Assembly (NCBI GenBank): GCA_905198125.1 | Contig: CAJKBH010000001.1 | Location: forward strand, 77,393-141,392 | Length of the DNA: 64,000 bases | Source: an uncultured Porphyromonadaceae bacterium | GTDB taxonomy: Bacteria > Bacteroidota > Bacteroidia > Bacteroidales > Muribaculaceae | Direction: 5' to 3' | In this document: positions 22,901 through 30,994 of the stretch, in pieces | Layout of the letters: each line of letters starts with the position of its first letter | Numbering within the stretch: position 1 is the first letter of the stretch | Notes under the pieces: generated by a model | Seen by the model: the letters and a program-made list of their open reading frames with translations, nothing else | Databases searched by the model: none | What the model was told of the DNA's origin: nothing | Program-made: the position numbers and the translations under genes

Positions 22901-25306
22901 TCATATATTCAATTTAAATGTGTTGCGCCCTATACAAAGGATAAATGTCCCATGTCTGTCTACGCGGATGTCACGTTTGTAACCGACATATATCTTAGTT
23001 CCGTCCAGATCATACAGTTCAGCTGGAATATCGTTCTGTATTTCGTTGATGTGGATTATGCCGTTTGTGACGGTGACGTGCACATTATTTCCCTCGCTGT
23101 CCATGTCGCCGGTACCCGTTGTGACGTTATCCTTCTCAAACACGACATTCAGGTTGTGCATTGTGGTGTCAGGTCCACCGTCAATGGTATAGTTGCCTTC
23201 GGCGTCAAGCTGCTGCTTTACATCGGTATCATTATGTGTAACCGAATGGATGAACCATTCATCGTCAGCTTTGATATTCACGTTCAGCGGAGCGACTTGC
23301 CCGTAGACCGTGAACGCGGCGTGGTCTGGTATGCTGACAGTCACGGCATGTGGCCATGACTCAGTGCCGTCACTGATAAACGAAAAATTATTCCATACAT
23401 CGGCACGGCTGTAAGCCCGGACGCTTCCCGCTGGCACGCTTAAGGCAGCCGGAGTGTCAGCAGCTGGGCGGCCGAACGTGTGGGGCTGCAGAGCGGCAGG
23501 TTGTTCCCAATGCACTTCAATTTCCTTAAGGTTAAAACACCAGTCGAAGGCATAATCATCTATTCTGATATTTTCATCGGTGCCTTCAAATTCAAGCGTC
23601 TCCAACGCAATACATGATGCAAATGCGTACTCTCCGATTGATTTTACCGATTCGGGAATAACCAAGGATTTGAGCTTCACGCATTTTTGAAAAGCCATTT
23701 TGCCTATTTTCTCAAGCCGGGAAGGCAATTTAAGCTCCGTAATATTCGTGAAGTTCCCAAAAGCATCATAACCGATGCTTGTAATGTTCTCCGACATCCT
23801 GACCTTGTTGAAACGGCTTCCTGCATATTCGAAACCATTCATGCCCACCTCGGTCATATTATCACCGAGAATCAATGTGGCCAGGGGGGCGTTCCCCTCA
23901 TATCTGAATGGCGACTGGTATTCCTGGCCACGTTGCCAGGTAAAGTTGCGGTCGAGTTCGAAACTTGTAAACGGCACATTGCCGAAGCAACGGTCTCCAA
24001 GATAAATGTATTTCTCGCCGGGCTGAATCACGATTCTTTTAATCCGTTCATTGCCAGCAAAAGCATCATTCCATATATGACGGATTGGATGAATCTCGCC
24101 CTTGTAGGTAATCAATCCGGGAATAATAAGTGTCTCGCCTGTTTCATACGGGAAAAGCAGCCCGTCGACTATTACCTGTCCATCCTTACCCTTGCGGTCG
24201 TCAAGTCTGCACAACAGCCCGTCTACTGTAAAAAGAGCGTCGGATTCCGCTATGCAGTGGAATCCATTCCACCCGGACTCCTTGGCGAATAAGGCGAGGG
24301 TGCCTGCCGGAACTGTCAGAGTGGCTTTCTGAAGCGTCTCAAGCCCGAAGCCATTCTGAATGCTGACGTTTTTAAGGGCTTCTGAATACAACTTCACTTC
24401 TTTCAGATTGTCACAATTGCCGAAAGCATTGGAGCCGATACTCTCGATAGCATCGTAGAGAGTGATTTCTTCAATTCCAGTCCCATAGAGAGCGTTCTGT
24501 TTGATTTCCGTGATTTCTCGGCCTAACCGAATGTCGGTGAAGCGTCCGGCTCCTGGAGCTGAAAGCGCATGACTGCAAATTTCTTTCATGTTTTCGCCAA
24601 ATGTCACCTTAGCTTCGGTTTTGGCAGTCTCCTCATCTGCAAAAAACGGGTGTAAGGTGATTTCTTCTTCCTCGGCTATCAGAAAATCGCGGTCAATTTC
24701 AAGGCTTGTGAAAGGGATATTGGCAAAACAACGGTTGCCAAGAGTGAGGTTGCCTTCTCCGTGCGAGAATATCACGCGACCGATGTGTGCACAATCAGCG
24801 AAAGCATCTTTTGCGATATGGGTTACAGGTATCTCTGTCTCCATGAACACAGGCTTGAGTTTAGCTGGTATGTTCAGGGTCCACCGCACCTGGATATAAT
24901 GCTGCACTTCGCCAAGAATGGTAATGGCAGATTGGGTATCGTCGGTGAATTTGCATTTGAAATTGTCGACATAAAACATTCCGTCGGGCATTGTGACGTT
25001 GACGTTAACCGATGTCATATAAGGCTGCCCTGTATTGTTGTCCCAGTCTCCCATTATGAAAATATGGGTCGAGCCTTCGCCGACAGCCGTGATAACACCT
25101 TCATCCGACACCTGTGCTATGCTTCTGTCGTATGAATTATAAGAAACACGGTATTCGCTGTTGGCAGTGACTTTCATTCTTATTTCGGCGGTTTCCCCGG
25201 CTATGAGATTGAACTCATCCTGGTTGAGCTCAATATTTGTGATTTCGGCTACGGATGACAACGATGCCATCATCAGTAAGAACAATGTGAAGATTTTGGA
25301 TTTCAT
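22901..25306 (-). CDS. BspA-like leucine-rich repeat surface protein
   Basis: This 801-residue secreted protein has a signal peptide (MKSKIFTLFLLMMASLSSV). A Big-2-like Ig domain (ITNIELNQDEFNLIAGETAEI ... VSDEGVITAVGEGSTHI) follows, then many LRR_5/BspA repeats such as ITSIGYDAFGNFTNITELKL and KSIGEYAFASCIALETLEF. The last 40 residues (PAELYDLDGTKIYV ... HGTFILCIGRNTFKLNI) resemble a type IX secretion sorting domain. BspA-like proteins are cell-surface adhesins. The start at 25306 overlaps the stop of the upstream gene as ATGA. Codon use is more AT-rich than in housekeeping neighbours, which suggests an accessory gene. Confidence 0.85.
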   Translation of the reverse strand: MKSKIFTLFLLMMASLSSVAEITNIELNQDEFNLIAGETAEIRMKVTANSEYRVSYNSYDRSIAQVSDEGVITAVGEGSTHIFIMGDWDNNTGQPYMTSVNVNVTMPDGMFYVDNFKCKFTDDTQSAITILGEVQHYIQVRWTLNIPAKLKPVFMETEIPVTHIAKDAFADCAHIGRVIFSHGEGNLTLGNRCFANIPFTSLEIDRDFLIAEEEEITLHPFFADEETAKTEAKVTFGENMKEICSHALSAPGAGRFTDIRLGREITEIKQNALYGTGIEEITLYDAIESIGSNAFGNCDNLKEVKLYSEALKNVSIQNGFGLETLQKATLTVPAGTLALFAKESGWNGFHCIAESDALFTVDGLLCRLDDRKGKDGQVIVDGLLFPYETGETLIIPGLITYKGEIHPIRHIWNDAFAGNERIKRIVIQPGEKYIYLGDRCFGNVPFTSFELDRNFTWQRGQEYQSPFRYEGNAPLATLILGDNMTEVGMNGFEYAGSRFNKVRMSENITSIGYDAFGNFTNITELKLPSRLEKIGKMAFQKCVKLKSLVIPESVKSIGEYAFASCIALETLEFEGTDENIRIDDYAFDWCFNLKEIEVHWEQPAALQPHTFGRPAADTPAALSVPAGSVRAYSRADVWNNFSFISDGTESWPHAVTVSIPDHAAFTVYGQVAPLNVNIKADDEWFIHSVTHNDTDVKQQLDAEGNYTIDGGPDTTMHNLNVVFEKDNVTTGTGDMDSEGNNVHVTVTNGIIHINEIQNDIPAELYDLDGTKIYVGYKRDIRVDRHGTFILCIGRNTFKLNI

Positions 25307-25641
25307 TGTTGTGCAGGCTCGGAGCATGATATTGTAATTACGTTATCGGATGTGATGGCGGTATCGGCATTATCGGGATTGTTCAGAGTAAGGTAGCCGT
25401 CATTGTCGAGGCGGGCGGTGATGTCGACCTCTCCGAGCATGACGCTGCTGACGGTCTTGCCCTCGGCGCAGTTGATTTTGATTCTTACAGGATCAGAGCC
25501 GACCGTGATAGTGAAAATGCCGCCCTGGTGCATCCGCACTGTGACTGTATGACTGTTGTCGCTGAGCGCTGCATCACTGTCTGAGGCCATTAGAGGCAGC
25601 GACAGCACTGCGAGAAGCATAATGAGTGAAAATTTGTGCAT
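25303..25641 (-). CDS. Small secreted protein coupled to the LRR gene
   Basis: This 112-residue protein starts with a clear signal peptide (MHKFSLIMLLAVLSLPLMA). The remaining 90 residues are predicted beta-rich with two Cys (INCAEGKTVSS, ITISCSEPAQQ), which could form a disulfide. No family was recognised. The ATGA overlap with the BspA-like gene means the two are translated together, so the protein may act with the adhesin at the cell surface. Confidence 0.7.
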   Translation of the reverse strand: MHKFSLIMLLAVLSLPLMASDSDAALSDNSHTVTVRMHQGGIFTITVGSDPVRIKINCAEGKTVSSVMLGEVDITARLDNDGYLTLNNPDNADTAITSDNVITISCSEPAQQ

Positions 25642-25681
25642 TTTGATTGATTCTTGTTTATAATGTCATTTCATAACATTG

Positions 25682-25896
25682 CAAAAATAAAAGAAACGTG
25701 AGCCAACTATGCTACGTCTTTGTTGATGGTCGTAGGAAACCTTTGATGCAGATGTAACAATAGCGACCCACGCATAAGCGTGAGAACCACTATGCTATCT
25801 CTTGCATCGTTTTGAAAATTTCCTACGTTTTCAACAAACAAGATACGCATAACGCTTCTTATTTTTCCAAAATGTCGTGCAAGCACTTGGCCTGCA
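25682..25896 (-). ncRNA. Candidate structured RNA, extended irregular hairpin
   Basis: A minus-strand -7 box (TAACTTTG) lies at 25901-25908. Downstream, a nested series of paired segments spans about 145 bases: TATGC/GCATA (25708-25712 with 25847-25851), TTTGTTGA/TCAACAAA (25719-25726 with 25831-25838), CGTAGGAAA/TTTCCTACG (25731-25739 with 25819-25827), GATGCA/TGCATC (25745-25750 with 25803-25808), ATAGC/GCTAT (25760-25764 with 25794-25798), and CACGC/GCGTG (25769-25773 with 25778-25782). A T-rich tract follows at 25682-25698. The overall shape, one long interrupted rod, recalls 6S-type RNAs. A 75-codon ORF overlapping it (25707-25934) looks like a by-product. A long imperfect palindrome from a mobile element is the main alternative. 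Confidence 0.5.
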
Positions 25897-25972
25897 ATGG
25901 CAAAGTTAGCTATTATTTTCGAGAGTAGCATCATATCTCCCGAAAAACTCGTAATTTTGCATTGAAATTAAG

Positions 25973-26230
25973 ATGAGAATGACAAAAGAAGAACTGCTAA
26001 GACGATTAAATGGCGTCGAATGGAATGGCTTCGAAATAAAAGAAGCCAAAAATGAAGTTCCCAAAACTGCATGGGAAACAGTCAGTGCATTCTCTAATTC
26101 TTATGGCGGATGGATTGTATTCGGTGTAAAAGAACGGAGAGCAGGGGGCAAATCGACTTATGAAATCCAAGGCGTTGATAATGCAGAAAAGATGGAGCAG
26201 GATTTTGTAACAGTTCTTCGATTTTTGTAG
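25973..26230 (+). pseudogene. Truncated AlbA_2/Schlafen-like ATP-binding protein
   Basis: The 85-residue product MRMTKEELLRRLNGVEWNGF ... PKTAWETVSAFSNSYGGWIVFGVKE matches the start of the AlbA_2 (Schlafen-type, RecG-like) family, whose members are normally several hundred residues long. The frame ends abruptly after DFVTVLRFL, and no continuation of the family is visible downstream, where a terminator and a convergent gene follow. A TAATTTTG box at 25952-25959 lies just upstream. It is interpreted as a 5' gene remnant, probably left by deletion. Translation of the fragment is possible, but full function is not. Confidence 0.7.
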
Positions 26231-26286
26231 GACAGTCACGGAACACTGTCGTATGTTGTTAAAGACTGTTGCTTTATTAAATATGT

Positions 26287-26320
26287 GAGGCTGTATCTTG
26301 AAATCGATACAGCCTCGCGT
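26287..26320. terminator. Terminator downstream of the secreted Cys-rich gene
   Basis: GAGGCTGTATC (26287-26297) pairs exactly with GATACAGCCTC (26306-26316). The plus strand continues with GCGTTTT. The hairpin lies 36 bases after the end of the minus-strand gene at 26352 and after the AlbA_2 fragment on the plus strand. Confidence 0.7.
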
Positions 26321-26351
26321 TTTCATATATTTCTTTGAATGTCAGAGTTCG

Positions 26352-27047
26352 TTATCTGACGAAGCGGAGGGTGGCGGAATTGACGCCGTCGGAGGCCTTT
26401 GCGATGTAGATGCCTTTCGGCAGGGACTTGATGTCGATGTCGGAATTGCTGTCGGCGTCCATGCGGAACCGTATCATGCCCGCGGCATCGTAGATTTCGA
26501 CGGTCACTTCCTTGTCGGCCGTGACATGGAGCATGCCTTCGGGCGTTAGCGTAATCAGATCGCTTGCCGGGCCGACTGTGCGTATACCGGACTGTGCCGG
26601 TGCCCATGAGATGGCGGATCCCTCCTTAATGTCGATTGCCCCGGAGAAAATATACTCGCCGTATCTGCGGAACGTGATTGTGTAATGACCGGGCTCTATT
26701 TGGCCGAAAGTGGAGGTGACGTTGAATGCGCATACGCATTCGCATAGAGCACTGTTCTCCTGGGCGTTGAAAACCAGGTTGTTGCCATCTCTCTCAAACC
26801 ATGTGGTGAATCCGAAAGGGCAGCAGTTGGCCACGAAATTCTCCCATGTCACGGTAAGAATGCCGTTGACGTATGTTATGGACCATGAGTCTGCATCGTA
26901 GTCCGGGGAATACGGATTGTCCGAGCGAGTGTTCAGGCATCCGGAATCTTCGACCGAAACGGGATCAATCCGTTCAGCGGAGGCAGTAGCCACAGGAGCC
27001 GACGTTATGGCTGACGCCATAAGGGCAAGCGGTAGTATTCGTTTCAT
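26352..27047 (-). CDS. Secreted Cys-rich protein with a type IX sorting domain
   Basis: This 231-residue protein has a signal peptide (MKRILPLALMASAITSAPVA). A beta-sandwich-like domain contains two cysteine clusters, VANCCPFGFTTWF and ALCECVCAFNVTS, and a PGHYTITFRRYGEYIF strand. It ends in a typical T9SS type A C-terminal domain (VEIYDAAGMIRFRM ... LPKGIYIAKASDG ... ATLRFVR). It is therefore predicted to be exported through the type IX secretion system and anchored or released at the surface. No function is assigned. The ATG at 27047 is preferred over 27077 because it begins the signal peptide. It is divergent from the sigma/beta-barrel fusion gene. Confidence 0.8.
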   Translation of the reverse strand: MKRILPLALMASAITSAPVATASAERIDPVSVEDSGCLNTRSDNPYSPDYDADSWSITYVNGILTVTWENFVANCCPFGFTTWFERDGNNLVFNAQENSALCECVCAFNVTSTFGQIEPGHYTITFRRYGEYIFSGAIDIKEGSAISWAPAQSGIRTVGPASDLITLTPEGMLHVTADKEVTVEIYDAAGMIRFRMDADSNSDIDIKSLPKGIYIAKASDGVNSATLRFVR

Positions 27048-27200
27048 AAGCGAAATGTTGTTAATTAAATTTGTCATTGGTCATGTTGGTGTTTCGTTGT
27101 TGATAAACTCACCGTATAGATGGATTTATGGCCAAAAGACTGCATCACTTCGATTAAAATTTAAGTTTCGACAGGTTTATATGATGGAATTAAATGGAAA

Positions 27201-27262
27201 GCAAGTCACAGAACTAAAGGGAAAAGCGAGCTTTTGCCGTCAGTTCTGTGACTTGCAGTTTT
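27201..27262 (+). other. Long hairpin upstream of the sigma/beta-barrel gene
   Basis: GCAAGTCACAGAACT (27201-27215) pairs exactly with AGTTCTGTGACTTGC (27242-27256). Inside, AAAAGC and GCTTTT form a second stem around GA. A short T-containing tail (AGTTTTAATA) follows. It could be a terminator, a short RNA gene or a tiny inverted-repeat element. It lies between the divergent secreted-protein gene and the sigma/beta-barrel gene. Confidence 0.55.
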
Positions 27263-27292
27263 AATAGTTCCAATATGCGAAAGTTGAGTTAA

Positions 27293-27326
27293 TAATTTTA
27301 TGATACTGTGGTTTTTATTAATTTTG
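27293..27326 (+). promoter_or_regulatory. Probable promoter of the sigma/beta-barrel gene
   Basis: TAATTTTG at 27319-27326 matches the -7 consensus. GTTG at 27293-27296 is a partial -33 match at a slightly long 22-base spacing. The ATG is about 60 bases downstream. Confidence 0.45.
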
Positions 27327-27384
27327 TGAGAATAATTTTTATTGTCTCATGCAGTCTTTTGATGTAGCGTGAATCTATGAGTCA

Positions 27385-28926
27385 ATGGATAAAGGATATC
27401 TGATACAGCGCTGTCAGTCGGGAGATAGAGAAGCCTTCGGGATTCTCTATCAGACCTACCTTGTCCGTATGTACAGGATTGTAGCATATTATGTCCATAA
27501 TCAAGATGCGGTATGGGACATTCTGCATGACGGTTTCCTTATAGCATTTGCCTCCATATCATCGCTGAAGGATGCTGAAAAGGTCGAGCCGTGGCTTATC
27601 TCCATAATGAAGAACCTGTCTCTCCAATATCTGAAAGACGGGTCAAGCCATATTTCAGTCGCTGTTTCTGATACCGAGATTGCCGATAACGCCGACGCGA
27701 TTGTAGATAAAGAACGCGAACTGACCTGGGAAGAACTGGATAAGATGATCAGCAAATTACCCGAAGGCTACGGCAAAGTCTTTCGGCTTGCGGTTCTTGA
27801 CGGGCTTTCTCATAAGGAGATAGCGGGTATGCTCGGCATAGCTCCACATTCCTCATCATCGCAACTCACTCATGCAAAAGCGATGTTGCGACGTATGATA
27901 AAACAATACCGTATGGAGATGGGCATATTCTCGATTATCGGAATTATATTGCTTATCTGGCATTGGGCTATCGACCGCAATGAGGATACGCGCCCGGCAC
28001 CGGTTATAAGCAATAACGCCGATAAGGAATTACCCTTAGCCAAAGACTCGATCGATAGCGCAGATTCAGCGACAGATGGTGGCGCGCAAAACTCAAGGAT
28101 GATATACAGGACGATACAGCGCCCTGAGGTGCATCAGGATATAGCGGAAACGACAATCGCGGCAGACAGCGTACCTGCTGTTATGAATGACAGTATTACG
28201 AACGACACCGTAATGCTGTCCCCGAATATTGTAAATCGAGAAAGACTTATCGTACATGAAGATGTTCTAAACACAAAGCACAGCGAAAGCCGGGACTGGT
28301 CTTTGGCATTGGCATACTCCGGCAGCTTTGGTCAAAATGATTTGAACCGTTATCGGATACCGGATCCCGATATGTCGGATGCCAACGATCCGATTGAAGA
28401 AATTGAAGTCACTGAAAAATCTCACCATTTCATGCCGTTGGTAATCGGACTGTCCGTCAATAAAACGCTCACATCCCGCTGGAGCATTGAGACCGGACTC
28501 CGCTATACCTTCCTGCGGTCGGAATTCCTTTCGGAAAGCGAGTTGATGGACAGGGAGACAACGCAACGCATACATTATATAGGCATTCCCTTAAAAGTCA
28601 ACTATCGGATATTCACGTACCGTGGATTCTCGCTGTATGGTCAGGGAGGCGGGGCGTTGGATATTCCGGTTTATGGCACACGGTCTGTCCGGGAATATTT
28701 ACCGAGAGAGGGTACTGTTAGCACCGATAAGTTCCATATTCATGCTCCCGTGCAGTGGTCTGTGGAGGGAGGTCTTGGCATCCAGTATCATTTCACACCG
28801 TCATTCAGTATATACGCAGAGCCCTCGTTCCGCTATTATTTCAACACCGGCTCGGATGTCAGGACAATCCGTCAGGACAAGCCCTTTGAATTCACGTTGC
28901 CAATCGGACTGAGGTTCACGTGGTAA
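27385..28926 (+). CDS. ECF sigma factor fused to a membrane helix and an outer-membrane beta-barrel
   Basis: One 513-residue frame carries three parts. Residues 1-172 are an ECF sigma factor: region 2 spans about 10-85 (GDREAFGILYQTYLVRMYRI, EPWLISIMKNLSLQYL) and region 4 about 115-172 (LPEGYGKVFRLAVLDGLSHK, EIAGMLGIAPHSSSSQLTHA). Residues 180-197 are a single membrane helix (GIFSIIGIILLIWHWAI). Residues 198-302 are a polar, Asp/Ser-rich, probably disordered linker. Residues 303-513 are alternating beta-strands (WSLALAYSGSFG, LVIGLSVNKTLTSRWSIETG, FSIYAEPSFRYYF) ending in IGLRFTW, with the C-terminal aromatic residue of outer-membrane barrels. Inferred topology spans both membranes, with the sigma domain in the cytoplasm. 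The plan matches the dual membrane-spanning anti-sigma factors of Bacteroides, but with the sigma factor itself built in. Confidence 0.9.
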   Translation: MDKGYLIQRCQSGDREAFGILYQTYLVRMYRIVAYYVHNQDAVWDILHDGFLIAFASISSLKDAEKVEPWLISIMKNLSLQYLKDGSSHISVAVSDTEIADNADAIVDKERELTWEELDKMISKLPEGYGKVFRLAVLDGLSHKEIAGMLGIAPHSSSSQLTHAKAMLRRMIKQYRMEMGIFSIIGIILLIWHWAIDRNEDTRPAPVISNNADKELPLAKDSIDSADSATDGGAQNSRMIYRTIQRPEVHQDIAETTIAADSVPAVMNDSITNDTVMLSPNIVNRERLIVHEDVLNTKHSESRDWSLALAYSGSFGQNDLNRYRIPDPDMSDANDPIEEIEVTEKSHHFMPLVIGLSVNKTLTSRWSIETGLRYTFLRSEFLSESELMDRETTQRIHYIGIPLKVNYRIFTYRGFSLYGQGGGALDIPVYGTRSVREYLPREGTVSTDKFHIHAPVQWSVEGGLGIQYHFTPSFSIYAEPSFRYYFNTGSDVRTIRQDKPFEFTLPIGLRFTW

Positions 28927-28967
28927 GCAGGGAAGATATTTATTCTATTATTAGAGGTGGTAGAATT

Positions 28968-29303
28968 TTAAATTCCCGCTTTAAGCTGATTTATTTGTGA
29001 ACATACCCTATTGATATGATCCAATCCGTATAGGAGTGAATTACTGTCAATATCCATCCATGAAAAGAGAGTCTTTATCTTATAATATATGTTTATCACA
29101 TACGATGTGTCGATAGTGGAGGTATTAGTGGCGAAACAAATGGTCTCGTGATGTGCAATGCGGTTGCGTAATGAATTGACTTTATCCAGTTCATTAAATA
29201 TATAAGACTGGTTATATTGCATTTCCCTTGATGAGCGAGGTTTGTTGGGGAATATTGACAAAAGATTCCTACCTGTAACACGATACTGTATTGGCGAAAA
29301 CAT
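28968..29303 (-). pseudogene. C-terminal fragment of an Abi_2-family protein
   Basis: The minus frame encodes 111 residues with VNSLRNRIAHHETICF, the (L)RNRxAHHE motif of the Abi_2 (AbiD/AbiF-like) abortive infection family. The C-terminal LFSWMDIDSNSLLYGLDHIN segment is also found there. Intact members have about 300 residues. Here the N-terminal two-thirds is missing, and no matching frame precedes it upstream on the minus strand. It is read as the remnant of a phage-defence gene. The exact upstream limit is unclear. Confidence 0.65.
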
Positions 29304-29385
29304 ATCTTTGGGAAGACATTAATTTCTCGAAATCCACGTATTTCATAAAAAAATCGGAAACTTTTTGAATCCTTTTGAGTATAAT

Positions 29386-29417
29386 TTTGTTTTTAAGATA
29401 AAAAAACACTATCTTTG
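29386..29417 (+). promoter_or_regulatory. Strong consensus promoter upstream of a hairpin
   Basis: TTTG at 29386-29389 and TATCTTTG at 29410-29417 are 20 bases apart, among the best promoter matches in the window. Transcription should start near 29423. It is the best candidate promoter for the symporter gene at 29656, but a terminator-like hairpin follows immediately. Confidence 0.65.
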
Positions 29418-29428
29418 CAGTGTTGAAT

Positions 29429-29469
29429 CCCGGTAGCCCCTGTATATCAAGCTATCGGGTTTAGTTTTT
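29429..29469 (+). terminator. Attenuator-like hairpin
   Basis: CCCGGTAGC (29429-29437) pairs with GCTATCGGG (29451-29459) with one G-T pair, followed by TTTAGTTTTT. It begins only about six bases after the predicted transcription start. It may be an attenuator for the symporter gene or the end of a very short RNA. Confidence 0.6.
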
Positions 29470-29655
29470 ATCGGAGCAAAGATAATAAAATTCATTAGAT
29501 GAGGCAATAGCGAGAAGATGACATCGGGTATTTTTTCCAATGCATTTCCCATGCATGGTGCCAAATATAACACTGAATGAATAAGGGTAATTGCGATTGA
29601 TATTATTTGCGGCGTAATTGTTATATCAATGACACAAGGCATGAATTTATAATTT

Positions 29656-30966
29656 ATGGAAAAGGAGTACGGAAAGGGACACGAACGAGAAAAGCATAGG
29701 GAAATTGGAGAGGGTAGAAACCGTTTTTTGCCGGAACGCGACGCACGGCCAAATACGAAGTCGAGTTTCGACCGCAAGCAGCTTATGATATGGCTTGGTG
29801 CGTTGATGCTCGGCGTGGTGTTAGGACTGCTCGGAGTGAGGGCCATTGACAAGGCGGCCAATGTGATAGCCACCATCTATACGCGGCTGTTCCAGCTCCT
29901 GGCCGTGCCGACCATCGCGCTGGCGGTGATTACGACTCTGGCATCGTTCGGTCGCGACAAGTCCACGGCAAAAACGTTCGGTAAGGCCCTGCAATATACA
30001 TTGCTCACCACGCTGGTAGGCGGCGCGTTGTTCGCCCTGGTCAGACCGGAGAATCTGCCTGAAAGCCTGCTCGCAACGGAATCAGGCGCAGTGCCGGACA
30101 ATCTCAGGAACTTCTCGCTGGGCGAGCATTTCCTGTCGGTAATCCCCGACAACATCCTCAAGCCGATGCTCGAAGGCAACGTGCTGTCGATACTTATCAT
30201 ATCTTTCGCCATGGGCTTCGCCATATCGCGAATGCCGGATACGGAGGGAAAGGCTGTGTTGCGCAAGGGCCTGGACGGCCTGCAGGAGATGCTGTTCATG
30301 CTGATACGCGGACTGATATGGACCCTGCCGTTGGGTATCGTGGCGTTTACCGAGCAGCTGACGGCTCAGGCATCGGGTGGGGTGATGCTCGACACATTGG
30401 GCAGATACGTATTGGTGGTGCTGTGCGGCAACTTAGCCCAGATGCTGATAGTGCTGCCGTTGTTCCTGATGGCACGGGGGCTGAATCCCGTCAGGGTGTT
30501 CAAGGCGATGGCGCCGGCGGTGATGATGGCCCTGTTCACCAAAAGCTCTGCGGCAACATTGCCGGTGACGATGCAGAACGCGGAGACACGCATGGGCGTC
30601 AGTCCGCGTGTCTCGCGGTTCGTATTGCCTCTGTGCACCACCATCAACATGAACGGCTGCGCCGCTTTCATAGCCGTCACGTCGCTGTATGTGCTGCAGA
30701 ACGGCGGAATGACCATCGATTTCGCCACCATTGCCATGTGGGTGGCCATTTCGGTGATTGCCGCCATAGGCAACGCCGGCGTGCCGATGGGATGCTATTT
30801 CCTGACGTTGTCGCTGATGACCGGTATGGGGGCTCCGGTGGCCGTGATGGGTGTGATTCTGCCAATATATACCATCATCGACATGATAGAGACCGCCGAA
30901 AACGTATGGTCCGACTCATGCGTCTGCACCATGGTGGGGAAGGATATGAATGATCTTGCAAGGTAG
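29656..30966 (+). CDS. Dicarboxylate/amino acid:cation symporter
   Basis: This 436-residue membrane transporter belongs to the DAACS (SDF, GltP/DctA-like) family. Family segments include the Ser-rich re-entrant hairpin region (ALFTKSSAATLPVTMQNAE), the NMNGCAAFIAVTSLYV unwound helix with the NMxG motif, and GNAGVPMGCYFLTLSLMTG near the C-terminus. It imports acidic amino acids or C4-dicarboxylates with sodium or protons across the inner membrane. The first 43 residues are unusually long and charged (MEKEYGKGHEREKHREIGEG), so a later start near MIWLGALM remains possible. A consensus promoter and attenuator-like hairpin precede it. Confidence 0.9.
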   Translation: MEKEYGKGHEREKHREIGEGRNRFLPERDARPNTKSSFDRKQLMIWLGALMLGVVLGLLGVRAIDKAANVIATIYTRLFQLLAVPTIALAVITTLASFGRDKSTAKTFGKALQYTLLTTLVGGALFALVRPENLPESLLATESGAVPDNLRNFSLGEHFLSVIPDNILKPMLEGNVLSILIISFAMGFAISRMPDTEGKAVLRKGLDGLQEMLFMLIRGLIWTLPLGIVAFTEQLTAQASGGVMLDTLGRYVLVVLCGNLAQMLIVLPLFLMARGLNPVRVFKAMAPAVMMALFTKSSAATLPVTMQNAETRMGVSPRVSRFVLPLCTTINMNGCAAFIAVTSLYVLQNGGMTIDFATIAMWVAISVIAAIGNAGVPMGCYFLTLSLMTGMGAPVAVMGVILPIYTIIDMIETAENVWSDSCVCTMVGKDMNDLAR

Positions 30967-30994
30967 CCGGCCGGCCCGGGGACTTAAAAATTTT

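Noticed and set aside
25707..25934. 75-codon minus-strand ORF as a protein gene
   Set aside because: Its sequence coincides with the nested pairing segments, and its product lacks domain features. An RNA or palindromic element is more likely.
27066..27073. TAAATTTG on the plus strand as a promoter
   Set aside because: It is far from the sigma/barrel start and has no -33 box. The box at 27319-27326 is closer. Such 6-base matches are expected by chance in AT-rich spacers.
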